DNA of 64,000 nucleotides from Verrucomicrobia subdivision 6 bacterium (GTDB lineage Bacteria > Verrucomicrobiota > Verrucomicrobiia > Methylacidiphilales > Verrucolacustridaceae). The stretch spans positions 1 to 64,000 of the forward strand of contig CAMCFB010000001.1 in assembly GCA_945874125.1 (NCBI GenBank), read 5' to 3'. Below the pieces are notes generated by a model. It made no database searches, was not told where the DNA came from, and saw only the letters and a list, made by a program, of their open reading frames with translations. Shown here piece after piece: positions 1 through 8,190 of the stretch. A program made the position numbers and the translations under genes. Each line of letters opens with the position of its first letter. The stretch's first letter is position 1.

Positions 1-725
1 TCCTCCGGATGGTAAAATAGCCCCACCTCTCGCGCCCGCACCTCCACCTCCTCTAAAAACTTTTTTCGGGTGGCGTCGAACTCTAAGTCGAGCGTCCCCG
101 CCTCCTCCAACCAAAGCCGACTGACCGATGTCCGATAATCCTCATACACCGCCTTCGCTTTTCCAGACTCCTCCTGCAAAACCCCCTCCACCATGCGCAC
201 CTTCTCCGAAGTGCCCGCCGCATCCGCCTTGGCCAAAACCAAAGTCCTTTCCAACTCCCGAATCTGGGGGCGGATGGGCGCTAACCTTCTTCCGTAATCC
301 CGCCGCAACCCCGCCAACCGCTCCGAAAAGTCGTAGAGAACCAAAACCTCCGGCCGATCGCCTAGCCGGATCTCATCTAAACTCACTTTTACTCGTACCA
401 CCGTTTTTCTCCACTCCACCCACACCCCATACAGCACCAGCCCCACCACCACCGCCCCGATCCATCCCCACACTTTCCGATTCCAACCCCGCATCGACTG
501 CAATAGACCCGACCCCAGATCTTGCACAATCCGACCTGCCCCCACCCTTCGCTCCTCCACCGCCGCGGCCGCCTCTACCCCTGGCTTGGCCGCTGGAACC
601 GCCGTAATTACCCGGCGCCTTTCCCTCGGCTTATTTTCCTCAATCGGCCGGATCTTGAGCCTTAGCTTCGGCTGGGGCCCTTTCCCCTCCCCCTCAGGCG
701 ACGACGGGTTCTTCTCTTCCGCCAT
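1..725 (-). CDS. Membrane-anchored hypothetical protein, C-terminus cut by window edge
   Basis: Reverse-strand frame open from ATG at 725 to the window edge (MAEEKNPSSPEGEGKGPQPKLRLKIRPIEENKPRERRRVITA...), with a hydrophobic segment then charged coiled-coil-like sequence; starts just after the pheA stop. Confidence 0.6.
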   Translation of the reverse strand, partial: MAEEKNPSSPEGEGKGPQPKLRLKIRPIEENKPRERRRVITAVPAAKPGVEAAAAVEERRVGAGRIVQDLGSGLLQSMRGWNRKVWGWIGAVVVGLVLYGVWVEWRKTVVRVKVSLDEIRLGDRPEVLVLYDFSERLAGLRRDYGRRLAPIRPQIRELERTLVLAKADAAGTSEKVRMVEGVLQEESGKAKAVYEDYRTSVSRLWLEEAGTLDLEFDATRKKFLEEVEVRAREVGLFYHPE

Positions 726-726
726 C

Positions 727-1788
727 CTAACGCTCTTCGGGGTAGCTGCCCAGAATTCGCAAATCTTGGGTCTTCTTTTCTAACTGCAAAAGTGCCCGGC
801 GAAAATCAACCCGGTCGACGTGACCCCGCACATCCACAAAAAAGACGTACTCCCACGGCTTCCCTGGGGCCGGACGAGATTCCACTTTTAACAAATTTAA
901 CCCCTTCGACGCCAGCACCCCCAGAGCCTGGTGCAGGGCCCCCGCCCGATGAGGCAAAGTGAAGAGCAGACTCGTTTTGTCCTTCCCCGTGGCGCGAGCC
1001 CCCTCATGCCCTAACAAATAAAACCGGGTGCAGTTTCCCGGACGGTCTTGCACGTCTCTCTGCCGGACTTGCAGCCGGTAGATCTGCGCTGCCCAAGAAC
1101 TGGCCAAGGCCGCCGCCCCTTTTTCCACCGAAGCCCTCCGCGCCCCCTCCGCCGTGCTGGCCACCTCGACCAACTTCGTTTCACTCAAGTTCATTGCCAA
1201 CCAGTGCCGGCACTGCGCCAAGGCTTGCGGATGACTGTAGAGAACTCGGATCGGCCCACTCTTCGTCTTGCTCAATAAAGCGTGCCGAATCGGCAGATAA
1301 ATCTCCCCGCAAATCGTCACCGTCGATGTGATCAATGCCTCTTGGGTGGCGCCCACCGCTCCTTCGGTCGAATTCTCGATCGGTACCACGCCCGCTTCCA
1401 CCTCCCCCCGGTCCACCGCCGAAAAGATCTCGGCCATCGTCGGGCAAGGCACCAGTTCCGTTCCTACCCCAAACCGCTCCCGCGCCGCCTGATGGCAGTA
1501 GGAAGCCTCCGGCCCGAGGTAGGCCACCCGCGTTCCCCCTTGCGATTGCCGACCTGTCGCCAAAATTTCTCGATAGATCGCCTTCAGGCTCTCTGCCTCC
1601 ATCTTTCCTTGCAGCTTGGCGGTTAATCGACGAAGCAGCTCCGCCTCCCGCGCGGGCGCGAAAACCGGCTGCCCACTGCTCCTCTTTTGCCGCCCAATCT
1701 CCCCCGCGATCACACTCCTCTGCTCCAGCAGACGGACGAGTTGATCGTCCAGTTGGTCAACTTTGCGGCGAAGTCTCGACAGCTTCAT
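727..1788 (-). CDS. pheA: Bifunctional chorismate mutase / prephenate dehydratase
   Basis: 353 aa; N-terminal chorismate mutase (KVDQLDDQLVRLLEQR), prephenate dehydratase (VAYLGPEASYCHQAA, PIENSTEGAVG), ACT domain (ESRPAPGKPWEYVFFVDVRGH). Confidence 0.93.
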   Translation of the reverse strand: MKLSRLRRKVDQLDDQLVRLLEQRSVIAGEIGRQKRSSGQPVFAPAREAELLRRLTAKLQGKMEAESLKAIYREILATGRQSQGGTRVAYLGPEASYCHQAARERFGVGTELVPCPTMAEIFSAVDRGEVEAGVVPIENSTEGAVGATQEALITSTVTICGEIYLPIRHALLSKTKSGPIRVLYSHPQALAQCRHWLAMNLSETKLVEVASTAEGARRASVEKGAAALASSWAAQIYRLQVRQRDVQDRPGNCTRFYLLGHEGARATGKDKTSLLFTLPHRAGALHQALGVLASKGLNLLKVESRPAPGKPWEYVFFVDVRGHVDRVDFRRALLQLEKKTQDLRILGSYPEER

Positions 1789-2377
1789 GCAGTAGCTCCT
1801 TTTGTTGGGGACCCGACGGATCGACCGGGGCGGGTAACTTCACTCTTCGCAACTCTTCCGAATTGGGCAACTCCTCCAAATCCCGCAGCCCGAAATGTTC
1901 CAAGAAGAGGGGCGTGGTCGAATATAAAATCGGCCGCCCAGGCGCATCGCTCCGCCCCGAAATTCGGATCACCCCCCTCTCGACCAAGGTGTCCAAGGTC
2001 CCACTACAATCCACCCCCCGCACCGCCTCGATCTCCGCCCGCGAAATCGGTTGCCGATACGCAATCACGGCCATGGTCTCCAGCGCCGGAGGACTCAAAC
2101 GGGGCGGACGCACCACCCCCTTCAACTTGGCCACCCAACCGGAAAGGTCGGGAGCGGTTCCAATCCGAAATCCCCCCGCCACCTCCCGCAAAATCAGCCC
2201 GCGCGGAGCCAATCTTTCCGCCAAGTGGGTCAACTCCTCCCGCACCTCGGCCTCTTTGACCTCCGGCCATCCCTGACCCCCCTCCGGTCCATCCCGTAAA
2301 ATCGTCGCCAGACGCGAAGGCTCCATCGGCTCCGTCGCCGCAAATAAAAGCGCCTCTAAAACTCGTGCCCATTCCAT
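1757..2377 (-). CDS. scpB: Segregation and condensation protein B
   Basis: 206 aa; ScpB motifs (ALLFAATEPMEPSRLA, LSPPALETMAVIAYRQPISRAEIEAVRGVDCSGTLDTLVERGVI); adjacent to scpA. Confidence 0.92.
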   Translation of the reverse strand: MEWARVLEALLFAATEPMEPSRLATILRDGPEGGQGWPEVKEAEVREELTHLAERLAPRGLILREVAGGFRIGTAPDLSGWVAKLKGVVRPPRLSPPALETMAVIAYRQPISRAEIEAVRGVDCSGTLDTLVERGVIRISGRSDAPGRPILYSTTPLFLEHFGLRDLEELPNSEELRRVKLPAPVDPSGPQQKELLHEAVETSPQS

Positions 2378-2389
2378 AGTTCGTATCCG

Positions 2390-3202
2390 TTAAACTGCGG
2401 AATCTCCACTCCGTTGGCCAGTTCCTTCCACCGCCGGGGCCTCCTCCGCGGGCACTCCGAGAATCCCATCCGGCGTTCGACGAATTCGGATCGGCTTCAG
2501 GGGCCCCTCTTGCACCGCCGAGAGTTGCCGGAGTCGAATCAACTCCAAAAGCGCCAAAAAAGTCACCACCACTTCGCCCCGCGAAGAAACGGTGCGAAAT
2601 AGCTCCTCAAAAAAGACCTCCTCGCCGGGCACCACTCGGTCCAAGAGAAACTCGATCTTCTGCCCTACGGTGAACTGCTCGTCTTCAAACTTACCCACCT
2701 TCGAGCGCTCCTCGACCGAGCGCAGAACTTTCTGAAACGCCCAGACCAGATCAAACATCGAGACTTGGCCCGGCCCCTGCATCGCCTGATTCACCACCAC
2801 CCGCTCTGGGATTCGTCCAAAGATGCGCGAATGCAACGCCTCCCGATCCCCCAACTGCCCCGCGGCCTCCTTGAACTTTCGGTATTCGATCAGTTGTCGG
2901 ATCAGCTCCCACTTCGGATCCTCATCCTCCACCTCCTCGGGCGGGCGATCCTGCACCGGCAGTAGGGTGCGACTTTTCAAATAAATTAGCGTGGCCGCCA
3001 TGACCAAAAACTCACCCGCCACCGCCAGATTCTCCTCCCGCATCTTGTCCAACCTCGCCAAATACTGTTCGGTCAACTTTTCTAACCGAATTTCATAGAT
3101 ATCCATTTCTTGCTCTTTGATCAGGTGCAGCAGTAAATCCAATGGGCCCGTAAAAGCGGAGAGCTCCACCCGTAGGGCTTCACTCCCGGGCGTCTCCAGC
3201 AT
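2390..3202 (-). CDS. scpA: Segregation and condensation protein A
   Basis: FTGPLDLLLHLIKEQEMDIYEI motif; start placed at MLETPG, just after the trpS stop. Confidence 0.9.
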   Translation of the reverse strand: MLETPGSEALRVELSAFTGPLDLLLHLIKEQEMDIYEIRLEKLTEQYLARLDKMREENLAVAGEFLVMAATLIYLKSRTLLPVQDRPPEEVEDEDPKWELIRQLIEYRKFKEAAGQLGDREALHSRIFGRIPERVVVNQAMQGPGQVSMFDLVWAFQKVLRSVEERSKVGKFEDEQFTVGQKIEFLLDRVVPGEEVFFEELFRTVSSRGEVVVTFLALLELIRLRQLSAVQEGPLKPIRIRRTPDGILGVPAEEAPAVEGTGQRSGDSAV

Positions 3203-3207
3203 CGGAA

Positions 3208-4173
3208 TCACTTTTGGGTCCCCACTGCCGCTCGCACCCGAGCCAACACCTGCTCGGCCGTCTTTCTGGCCTTGGCCGCACCATTCTTCATCCACGTTTC
3301 CACCCGCTTCGCATCGGCAGCCAACTCCTCCCTCTTTTTTCGCATCCCGTCAAACTCTCGCAAAACCAGATCGGCTAGCCCCTTTTTCAAATCCCCGTAC
3401 CCAGTGCCGCCTTTTTCCATCAGGGCGCGATATTCTGCGCGCTCGGCCTCCGTCCCCATCAATCGCACCAAACCCCACAGAGTACTACCTTCGACTGCTT
3501 TAGGAGCCTCCACTGGCGTGGAATCAGTTTTGATTCCCATAATCTTTTTTCGCAGATCTTTTTCCTCCGCAAAGATCTCGAGCGTGTTGCCGTAGGATTT
3601 ACTCATCTTCTGCCCATCGACCCCAGGGACGACTCCCGCATCCTCCCGAATGATCGACTCGGGCAACTTGAAAACCTGGCCGTACCTGTCATTAAATTTC
3701 CCCGCAATATCTCGCGCCACTTCCAAATGTTGCTTCTGATCCTGCCCGACTGGCACCCGATCCGCATCGTACAGCAAAATATCCGCTGCCATCAAAACGG
3801 GATAAGCAAAGAGACCGTGGGAGGGAGAAATCCCCTTGGCCACCTTGTCCTTATAGCTATGACACCTTTCCAGCAACCCCATCGGCGTGACGGTCGATAG
3901 ATACCAAGCCAACTCGTGCACCTCGGGAACGGCACTTTGCCGAAAGACAACCGCCCGTTCGGGATCCACCCCGCAAGCCAGCAGATCGAGAAAAGTCTCT
4001 CGAACCAACCCCTCGAGCTGACCTGGTTCACTTGCCCCCGTCAGGGCATGGTAGTCGGCCAAGAAGTAGTAAGCTTCCCCCTTGGCCTGTAACTCCACCG
4101 CGGGTCGAATCATGCCAAAGTAGTTCCCCAGATGAAGCCGCCCTGTCGGCTGAATTCCTGAGAGATAACGCAT
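3208..4173 (-). CDS. trpS: Tryptophanyl-tRNA synthetase
   Basis: SGIQPTGRLHLGNYFG, VPVGQDQKQHLEVARDIA, KMSKSYGN class I aaRS motifs. Confidence 0.96.
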   Translation of the reverse strand: MRYLSGIQPTGRLHLGNYFGMIRPAVELQAKGEAYYFLADYHALTGASEPGQLEGLVRETFLDLLACGVDPERAVVFRQSAVPEVHELAWYLSTVTPMGLLERCHSYKDKVAKGISPSHGLFAYPVLMAADILLYDADRVPVGQDQKQHLEVARDIAGKFNDRYGQVFKLPESIIREDAGVVPGVDGQKMSKSYGNTLEIFAEEKDLRKKIMGIKTDSTPVEAPKAVEGSTLWGLVRLMGTEAERAEYRALMEKGGTGYGDLKKGLADLVLREFDGMRKKREELAADAKRVETWMKNGAAKARKTAEQVLARVRAAVGTQK

Positions 4174-4299
4174 CCCACATCGTGGGCTTGGGCCCTCCTT
4201 TTCGACCAGAATTTTCCGACAAGTTGTTCAGCCGAAATGCGCAAAGATAGCTCCACTTGTCCGCTCGCACCGTGCTTCGATTCCTGTAAAATAACACCC

Positions 4300-5226
4300 A
4301 TGTCGTCCGCCATCTCGACCCTCGATTCGCCCGTTCCAGCGGGAGGAAATTCCTACGAGGCCTGCTCCAAGCTGGCCCGCGAGCACTACGAAAACTTCCC
4401 CGTCGGCCGCCTCGTTCCCAAGAAGCTCCGCCCCCACGTCCATGCTGTCTATGCCTTCGCCCGGGTGGCCGACGACTTGGCCGATGAAGGGTACGCCGAC
4501 CCTCGCCTCCGCGGTGCCTCCACCTCTGCCCCCACCGAGGCCGAGCGCCTCGCCGTTTTCCGCAACTACCGTCGGGCTTGGCAAAATGCCATCGCTGGGC
4601 AGGAGTACGACCCATCCTATGCTTGGATCTTCCAACCCTTACAAAAAACCAAGGCCGAGCTCGACCTGCCCGACTCGCTTTTTCTCGATCTCCTCAGCGC
4701 CTTCGAACAGGACATCCTCCAACGCCGCTACGAAGACTTTCCCGCCGTCCTCGACTACTGTCGCCGTAGTGCCAACCCCATCGGCCGACTCCTCCTCCTC
4801 ATTCATGGGGAGCGCAGCACCGAACTCGCCCAACTCTCCGATTCGATCTGCACCGGCCTACAGCTGGCCAATTTCTGGCAGGATGTCTCCGTCGACCTCG
4901 GCAAAGACCGCATCTACATTCCACAAATCGATCTGCGCCGCCTTGGCCTGACCGAAGCAGAACTCTTTGCTGGAACTGCCTCGCCCAACTTCCGCAACTG
5001 CCTCCGGTATCAGATGGAGCGCACTTGGAAGCTTTTTCGCGAGGGTGAACCTCTCTCCCAACGCTTACCCCGCCCTCTTTCCTGGGAAATCCGCCTGACC
5101 TGGCTCGGCGGCACAGAAATTCTTCGAAAAATTGAGAAGTTGAACTACGACACGCTTTCCCAACGCCCCACTCTTTCTAAGTTCGATTTCCTCCAGCTTG
5201 GGTTGAAAGCATTTTTGGGACAGTGA
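4300..5226 (+). CDS. hpnC: Squalene synthase-like protein HpnC
   Basis: YAFARVADDLADE and FWQDVSVDLGKDRIY Asp-rich motifs of the squalene/phytoene synthase family; first gene of hopanoid locus; start at MSSAIS. Confidence 0.88.
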   Translation: MSSAISTLDSPVPAGGNSYEACSKLAREHYENFPVGRLVPKKLRPHVHAVYAFARVADDLADEGYADPRLRGASTSAPTEAERLAVFRNYRRAWQNAIAGQEYDPSYAWIFQPLQKTKAELDLPDSLFLDLLSAFEQDILQRRYEDFPAVLDYCRRSANPIGRLLLLIHGERSTELAQLSDSICTGLQLANFWQDVSVDLGKDRIYIPQIDLRRLGLTEAELFAGTASPNFRNCLRYQMERTWKLFREGEPLSQRLPRPLSWEIRLTWLGGTEILRKIEKLNYDTLSQRPTLSKFDFLQLGLKAFLGQ

Positions 5227-7409
5227 ACACCCCCCAACTCAACGGAGGCACCGGCCAACGCATCACGCGAAAGAGCGGCTCGAACCTGGCTCTTTCCTTC
5301 ATCTGCCTACCCAAAGAGCAGCGCCAAGCGATGTCCACCTTCTACGCGTTTTGTCGCACGGTGGATGATATTGTCGACGAAACATCCCTTCCCCTGCATC
5401 TACGCCAAGGTCAGCTCCAAGCTTGGCGGGACGATGTCCAAGCCATTTATCATGGCAAGCCAACCCAGCCTCTGGCGCAGGAACTAGCCCCGGTTGTTCG
5501 ACAATACCTCATCCCCCCCGAACCTCTCCTCGAGATTCTCACCGGGGTCGAAATGGATCTGACCAAAACCCGCTACGAGACTTTCGAAGATTTAAGAAAA
5601 TATTGCTATGGGGTGGCCTCGGCCGTCGGACTTGTCTCGATCAATATCTTTTGCTGCCAAACTCGCGCCGCGGCCGACTACGCCATCGCCCTCGGCCTCG
5701 CCTTTCAACTGACCAATATTCTGCGAGATGTGGCCTACGATCTGCAAAAGTTTGGCCGAATCTACTTGCCGCAAGAGGAGTGGAAGACCTTTGGGGTCAC
5801 CGAGGAAGATTTTCGCAAAACCACCCTCACCCCCGGCATGGCCCGCCTTCTCCGCCTGCAATACTTCCGCGCGCGGCACTACTTCGAAAAAGCCGATCGC
5901 CTCATTCCCCCCACCGATCGCCCTCACCTTTCCGCCGCACTTCTCATGACCGGGGTCTATCGAAACCTTCTGGAAAAAATCCGTCAGAAAAACTTCGAGG
6001 TCCTCCAGGGTCCGATCAAACTTTCGCGTTGGGAGAAACTGCAAGCCCTGCGTCGGGGACGGCAACTTCTCAAAAAAGAAGCACCTCTGCGCCGACCCGT
6101 CTCGCGGATTGCCGTCATTGGCGGTGGCTATGCTGGTTGTGCCGCCGCCTTTGCCTTGTCGCGGGAGGGTCATCGGGTGGATCTCCTCGAGGCGAAGCCC
6201 CATCTGGGTGGCCGGGCTCACAGTTACCGGGAAGCCAAGACTGGGACCACCATCGACAACGGTCAGCATATTCTGATGGGCTGCTACCACCGAACTTTAG
6301 AAATGGTGGCGGAGATGGGAAATTTGGACCGTCTCGAGCGCCACGATCGGCTGGCTCTCCACTTTGTCAGCCCAACCAAAGGACAAACCGTCCTTCGCTC
6401 CTCTCCTCTCCCGCCACCCCTTCACTTGCTCGGTGGTCTCCTCGGGTTTGCTGAGCTCACTTGGATGGATCGGTGGGTGATTCTCAATCTCCCAGGCCGT
6501 GCCCAACGGAATCCCCCCAAGCAGGGCGAAACGGTGCAAGCCTGGCTGAATCGCATTGGCCAAACCTCCGGATCGGTTCGGGCACTTTGGGAACCGTTCT
6601 GCTTGGCTGCCCTCAACGCCCCCATCCAGTTGGCCGATGCCGCCCTTTTTTGGGAAGTCACTCGCCGCGCCCTTTTTGGCACATCCCAAGACGCGGCCAT
6701 CTATCTTGATCAGGACGGCCTCTCCAACCTGCTCTCCCCTGAACTCAACGCGTTCATTGAATCCGCCGAAGGCCGGGTACGCACCGCCACGCCCGTGGCC
6801 GAATTAACCTACGATGAGATTCATCAACACGTCCAAACCGTAAAATTCAAAGACGGCACGGAGGAGAAATATGATGCCGTTGTTCTGGCAGTGCCTTGGA
6901 CGCCGGCGGCCAAGTTGATTCCCTCTGGGGATCGTGCCTCGCAACTTGCCGCCACGCTCAAGCCAGGTCCCATTTTGGGGGTGCATCTGTGGACCGACCA
7001 GCCGCTCACCCCCAACCTGATCACCGGTTTTCTCGATTCCCCCCTGCACTGGGTGTTTGACCGCACCAGCACCCTGCCCAAAGGTTCCAAAGGCCACCTC
7101 TATGCCGCCGTGATTAGTGCGGTGACCGACCTGATCGATCAGACGGGAAAATATCTGGTCGAATTAATTATGGGCGAAATTCAGCGGATGGTTCCTGAAA
7201 GTAAGAATGCCCAAGTCACCCATCACGTGGTTTATAAGTCTCGCGATGCCACCTTCTGGGGGCAACCCGGCATGCCCCTCGCCCGCCCTGGGCCCGTCAC
7301 CTCGGTGGAGAATCTGTTTCTGGCCGGCGATTGGACGGAAACCAGCCTCCCCGCCACGATCGAGGGCGCCGTCGTCTCTGGCTTCCAAGCAGCCGAAGCC
7401 ATCGGATAA
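5223..7409 (+). CDS. Fused squalene synthase HpnD + FAD-dependent squalene-associated desaturase HpnE
   Basis: 728 aa, GTG start overlapping the hpnC stop (GTGA). Residues ~1-285 squalene/phytoene synthase (FCRTVDDIVDE, NILRDVAYDLQKFGRIYLP); ~300-728 FAD amine oxidase (RIAVIGGGYAGCAAAFALSREGHRVDLLEAKPHLGGRA ... LFLAGDWTETSLPATIEGAVVSGFQAAEAI). Confidence 0.9.
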   Translation: MNTPQLNGGTGQRITRKSGSNLALSFICLPKEQRQAMSTFYAFCRTVDDIVDETSLPLHLRQGQLQAWRDDVQAIYHGKPTQPLAQELAPVVRQYLIPPEPLLEILTGVEMDLTKTRYETFEDLRKYCYGVASAVGLVSINIFCCQTRAAADYAIALGLAFQLTNILRDVAYDLQKFGRIYLPQEEWKTFGVTEEDFRKTTLTPGMARLLRLQYFRARHYFEKADRLIPPTDRPHLSAALLMTGVYRNLLEKIRQKNFEVLQGPIKLSRWEKLQALRRGRQLLKKEAPLRRPVSRIAVIGGGYAGCAAAFALSREGHRVDLLEAKPHLGGRAHSYREAKTGTTIDNGQHILMGCYHRTLEMVAEMGNLDRLERHDRLALHFVSPTKGQTVLRSSPLPPPLHLLGGLLGFAELTWMDRWVILNLPGRAQRNPPKQGETVQAWLNRIGQTSGSVRALWEPFCLAALNAPIQLADAALFWEVTRRALFGTSQDAAIYLDQDGLSNLLSPELNAFIESAEGRVRTATPVAELTYDEIHQHVQTVKFKDGTEEKYDAVVLAVPWTPAAKLIPSGDRASQLAATLKPGPILGVHLWTDQPLTPNLITGFLDSPLHWVFDRTSTLPKGSKGHLYAAVISAVTDLIDQTGKYLVELIMGEIQRMVPESKNAQVTHHVVYKSRDATFWGQPGMPLARPGPVTSVENLFLAGDWTETSLPATIEGAVVSGFQAAEAIG

Positions 7410-7417
7410 AAGAGGCG

Positions 7418-8161
7418 TCACCTCGAAGGGGAGGATCTTTCCTGACTCAGACAATCCAAAAACTCCCCCAGCGCTTGCGACACTTGGTTGCGGGCATGAA
7501 TACATCCCGCCACCGCCGGCAGTAACTCCACCAAGCGCCACGGACGGAGGGCGAGATGAAGGCCTATTTTGCCTGGCGTGCTTTTCCCGGTGACCGCGTC
7601 GCAACCTAATAGAAAAAGATCCGCCGGCAAAAGTTTATCCGCGTGGTCACTCACCGCCCGAAGACCCACTAGGGGAGTTTTGTGCATTTGACACGCCTGG
7701 GCCACGTAATCCCACTCCATCTCCACGATTCCACAGCCAGTTTTTTTTCCTAAGGCAATCTTCGCCTCCCCCGTGGCGATGATTTCATGAGCGGTGTGCC
7801 ACTGCCCGCCCCGCACCCGCGCCTGACTTCCGCACCAACGATGAAAGGGGTCCCAATCTTCGGCGTGAAAGGACGTCACATCCCCCTCGTCCCAGGCCGG
7901 ATCTAAAGCCCCGGCCAGGCCCGCCAGAATCACTGCTTGGCAGGGATGCTCCTTCAGCCAGGACGAGATCTTTCTTTCCATACCTGCATGCCCCATCCCG
8001 ATTCGAGCGGAAACAATCGGCACCTCTCCCCATCTGCCGCAAACCGTTTCCAGCCCGTTCTCGAGCTGACTGTTTTTACCCAACTTTTTCCAAGTCGGCT
8101 CCGCCTCAAATTCCATCGGAAAAAGAATTCCGATTTCACCCGCCCGATCCAATGTCCCCAT
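7418..8161 (-). CDS. hpnG: Phosphorylase/nucleosidase family protein, probable hopanoid nucleosidase HpnG
   Basis: Purine nucleosidase fold motifs (SARIGMGHAGMERK, VILAGLAGALDP, GIVEMEWDYVAQACQ, VGLRAVSDHADK); adjacent to shc. Confidence 0.75.
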   Translation of the reverse strand: MGTLDRAGEIGILFPMEFEAEPTWKKLGKNSQLENGLETVCGRWGEVPIVSARIGMGHAGMERKISSWLKEHPCQAVILAGLAGALDPAWDEGDVTSFHAEDWDPFHRWCGSQARVRGGQWHTAHEIIATGEAKIALGKKTGCGIVEMEWDYVAQACQMHKTPLVGLRAVSDHADKLLPADLFLLGCDAVTGKSTPGKIGLHLALRPWRLVELLPAVAGCIHARNQVSQALGEFLDCLSQERSSPSR

Positions 8162-8190
8162 GAAAGTTTGGCCGGACCGATCGGGCTCTC

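Noticed and set aside
128-607. 159-aa Pro-rich ORF at the left edge
   Set aside because: Shadow ORF; the minus strand reads as a continuous plausible protein from 725 through the edge
1335-2276. 313-aa plus-strand ORF across pheA/scpB
   Set aside because: Pro/Ser/Arg-rich shadow of two confidently assigned minus-strand genes
4174-4186. CCCAC-ATC-GTGGG hairpin at the trpS start as a T-box/attenuator
   Set aside because: Only 5 bp, no T-box sequence or terminator/antiterminator arrangement
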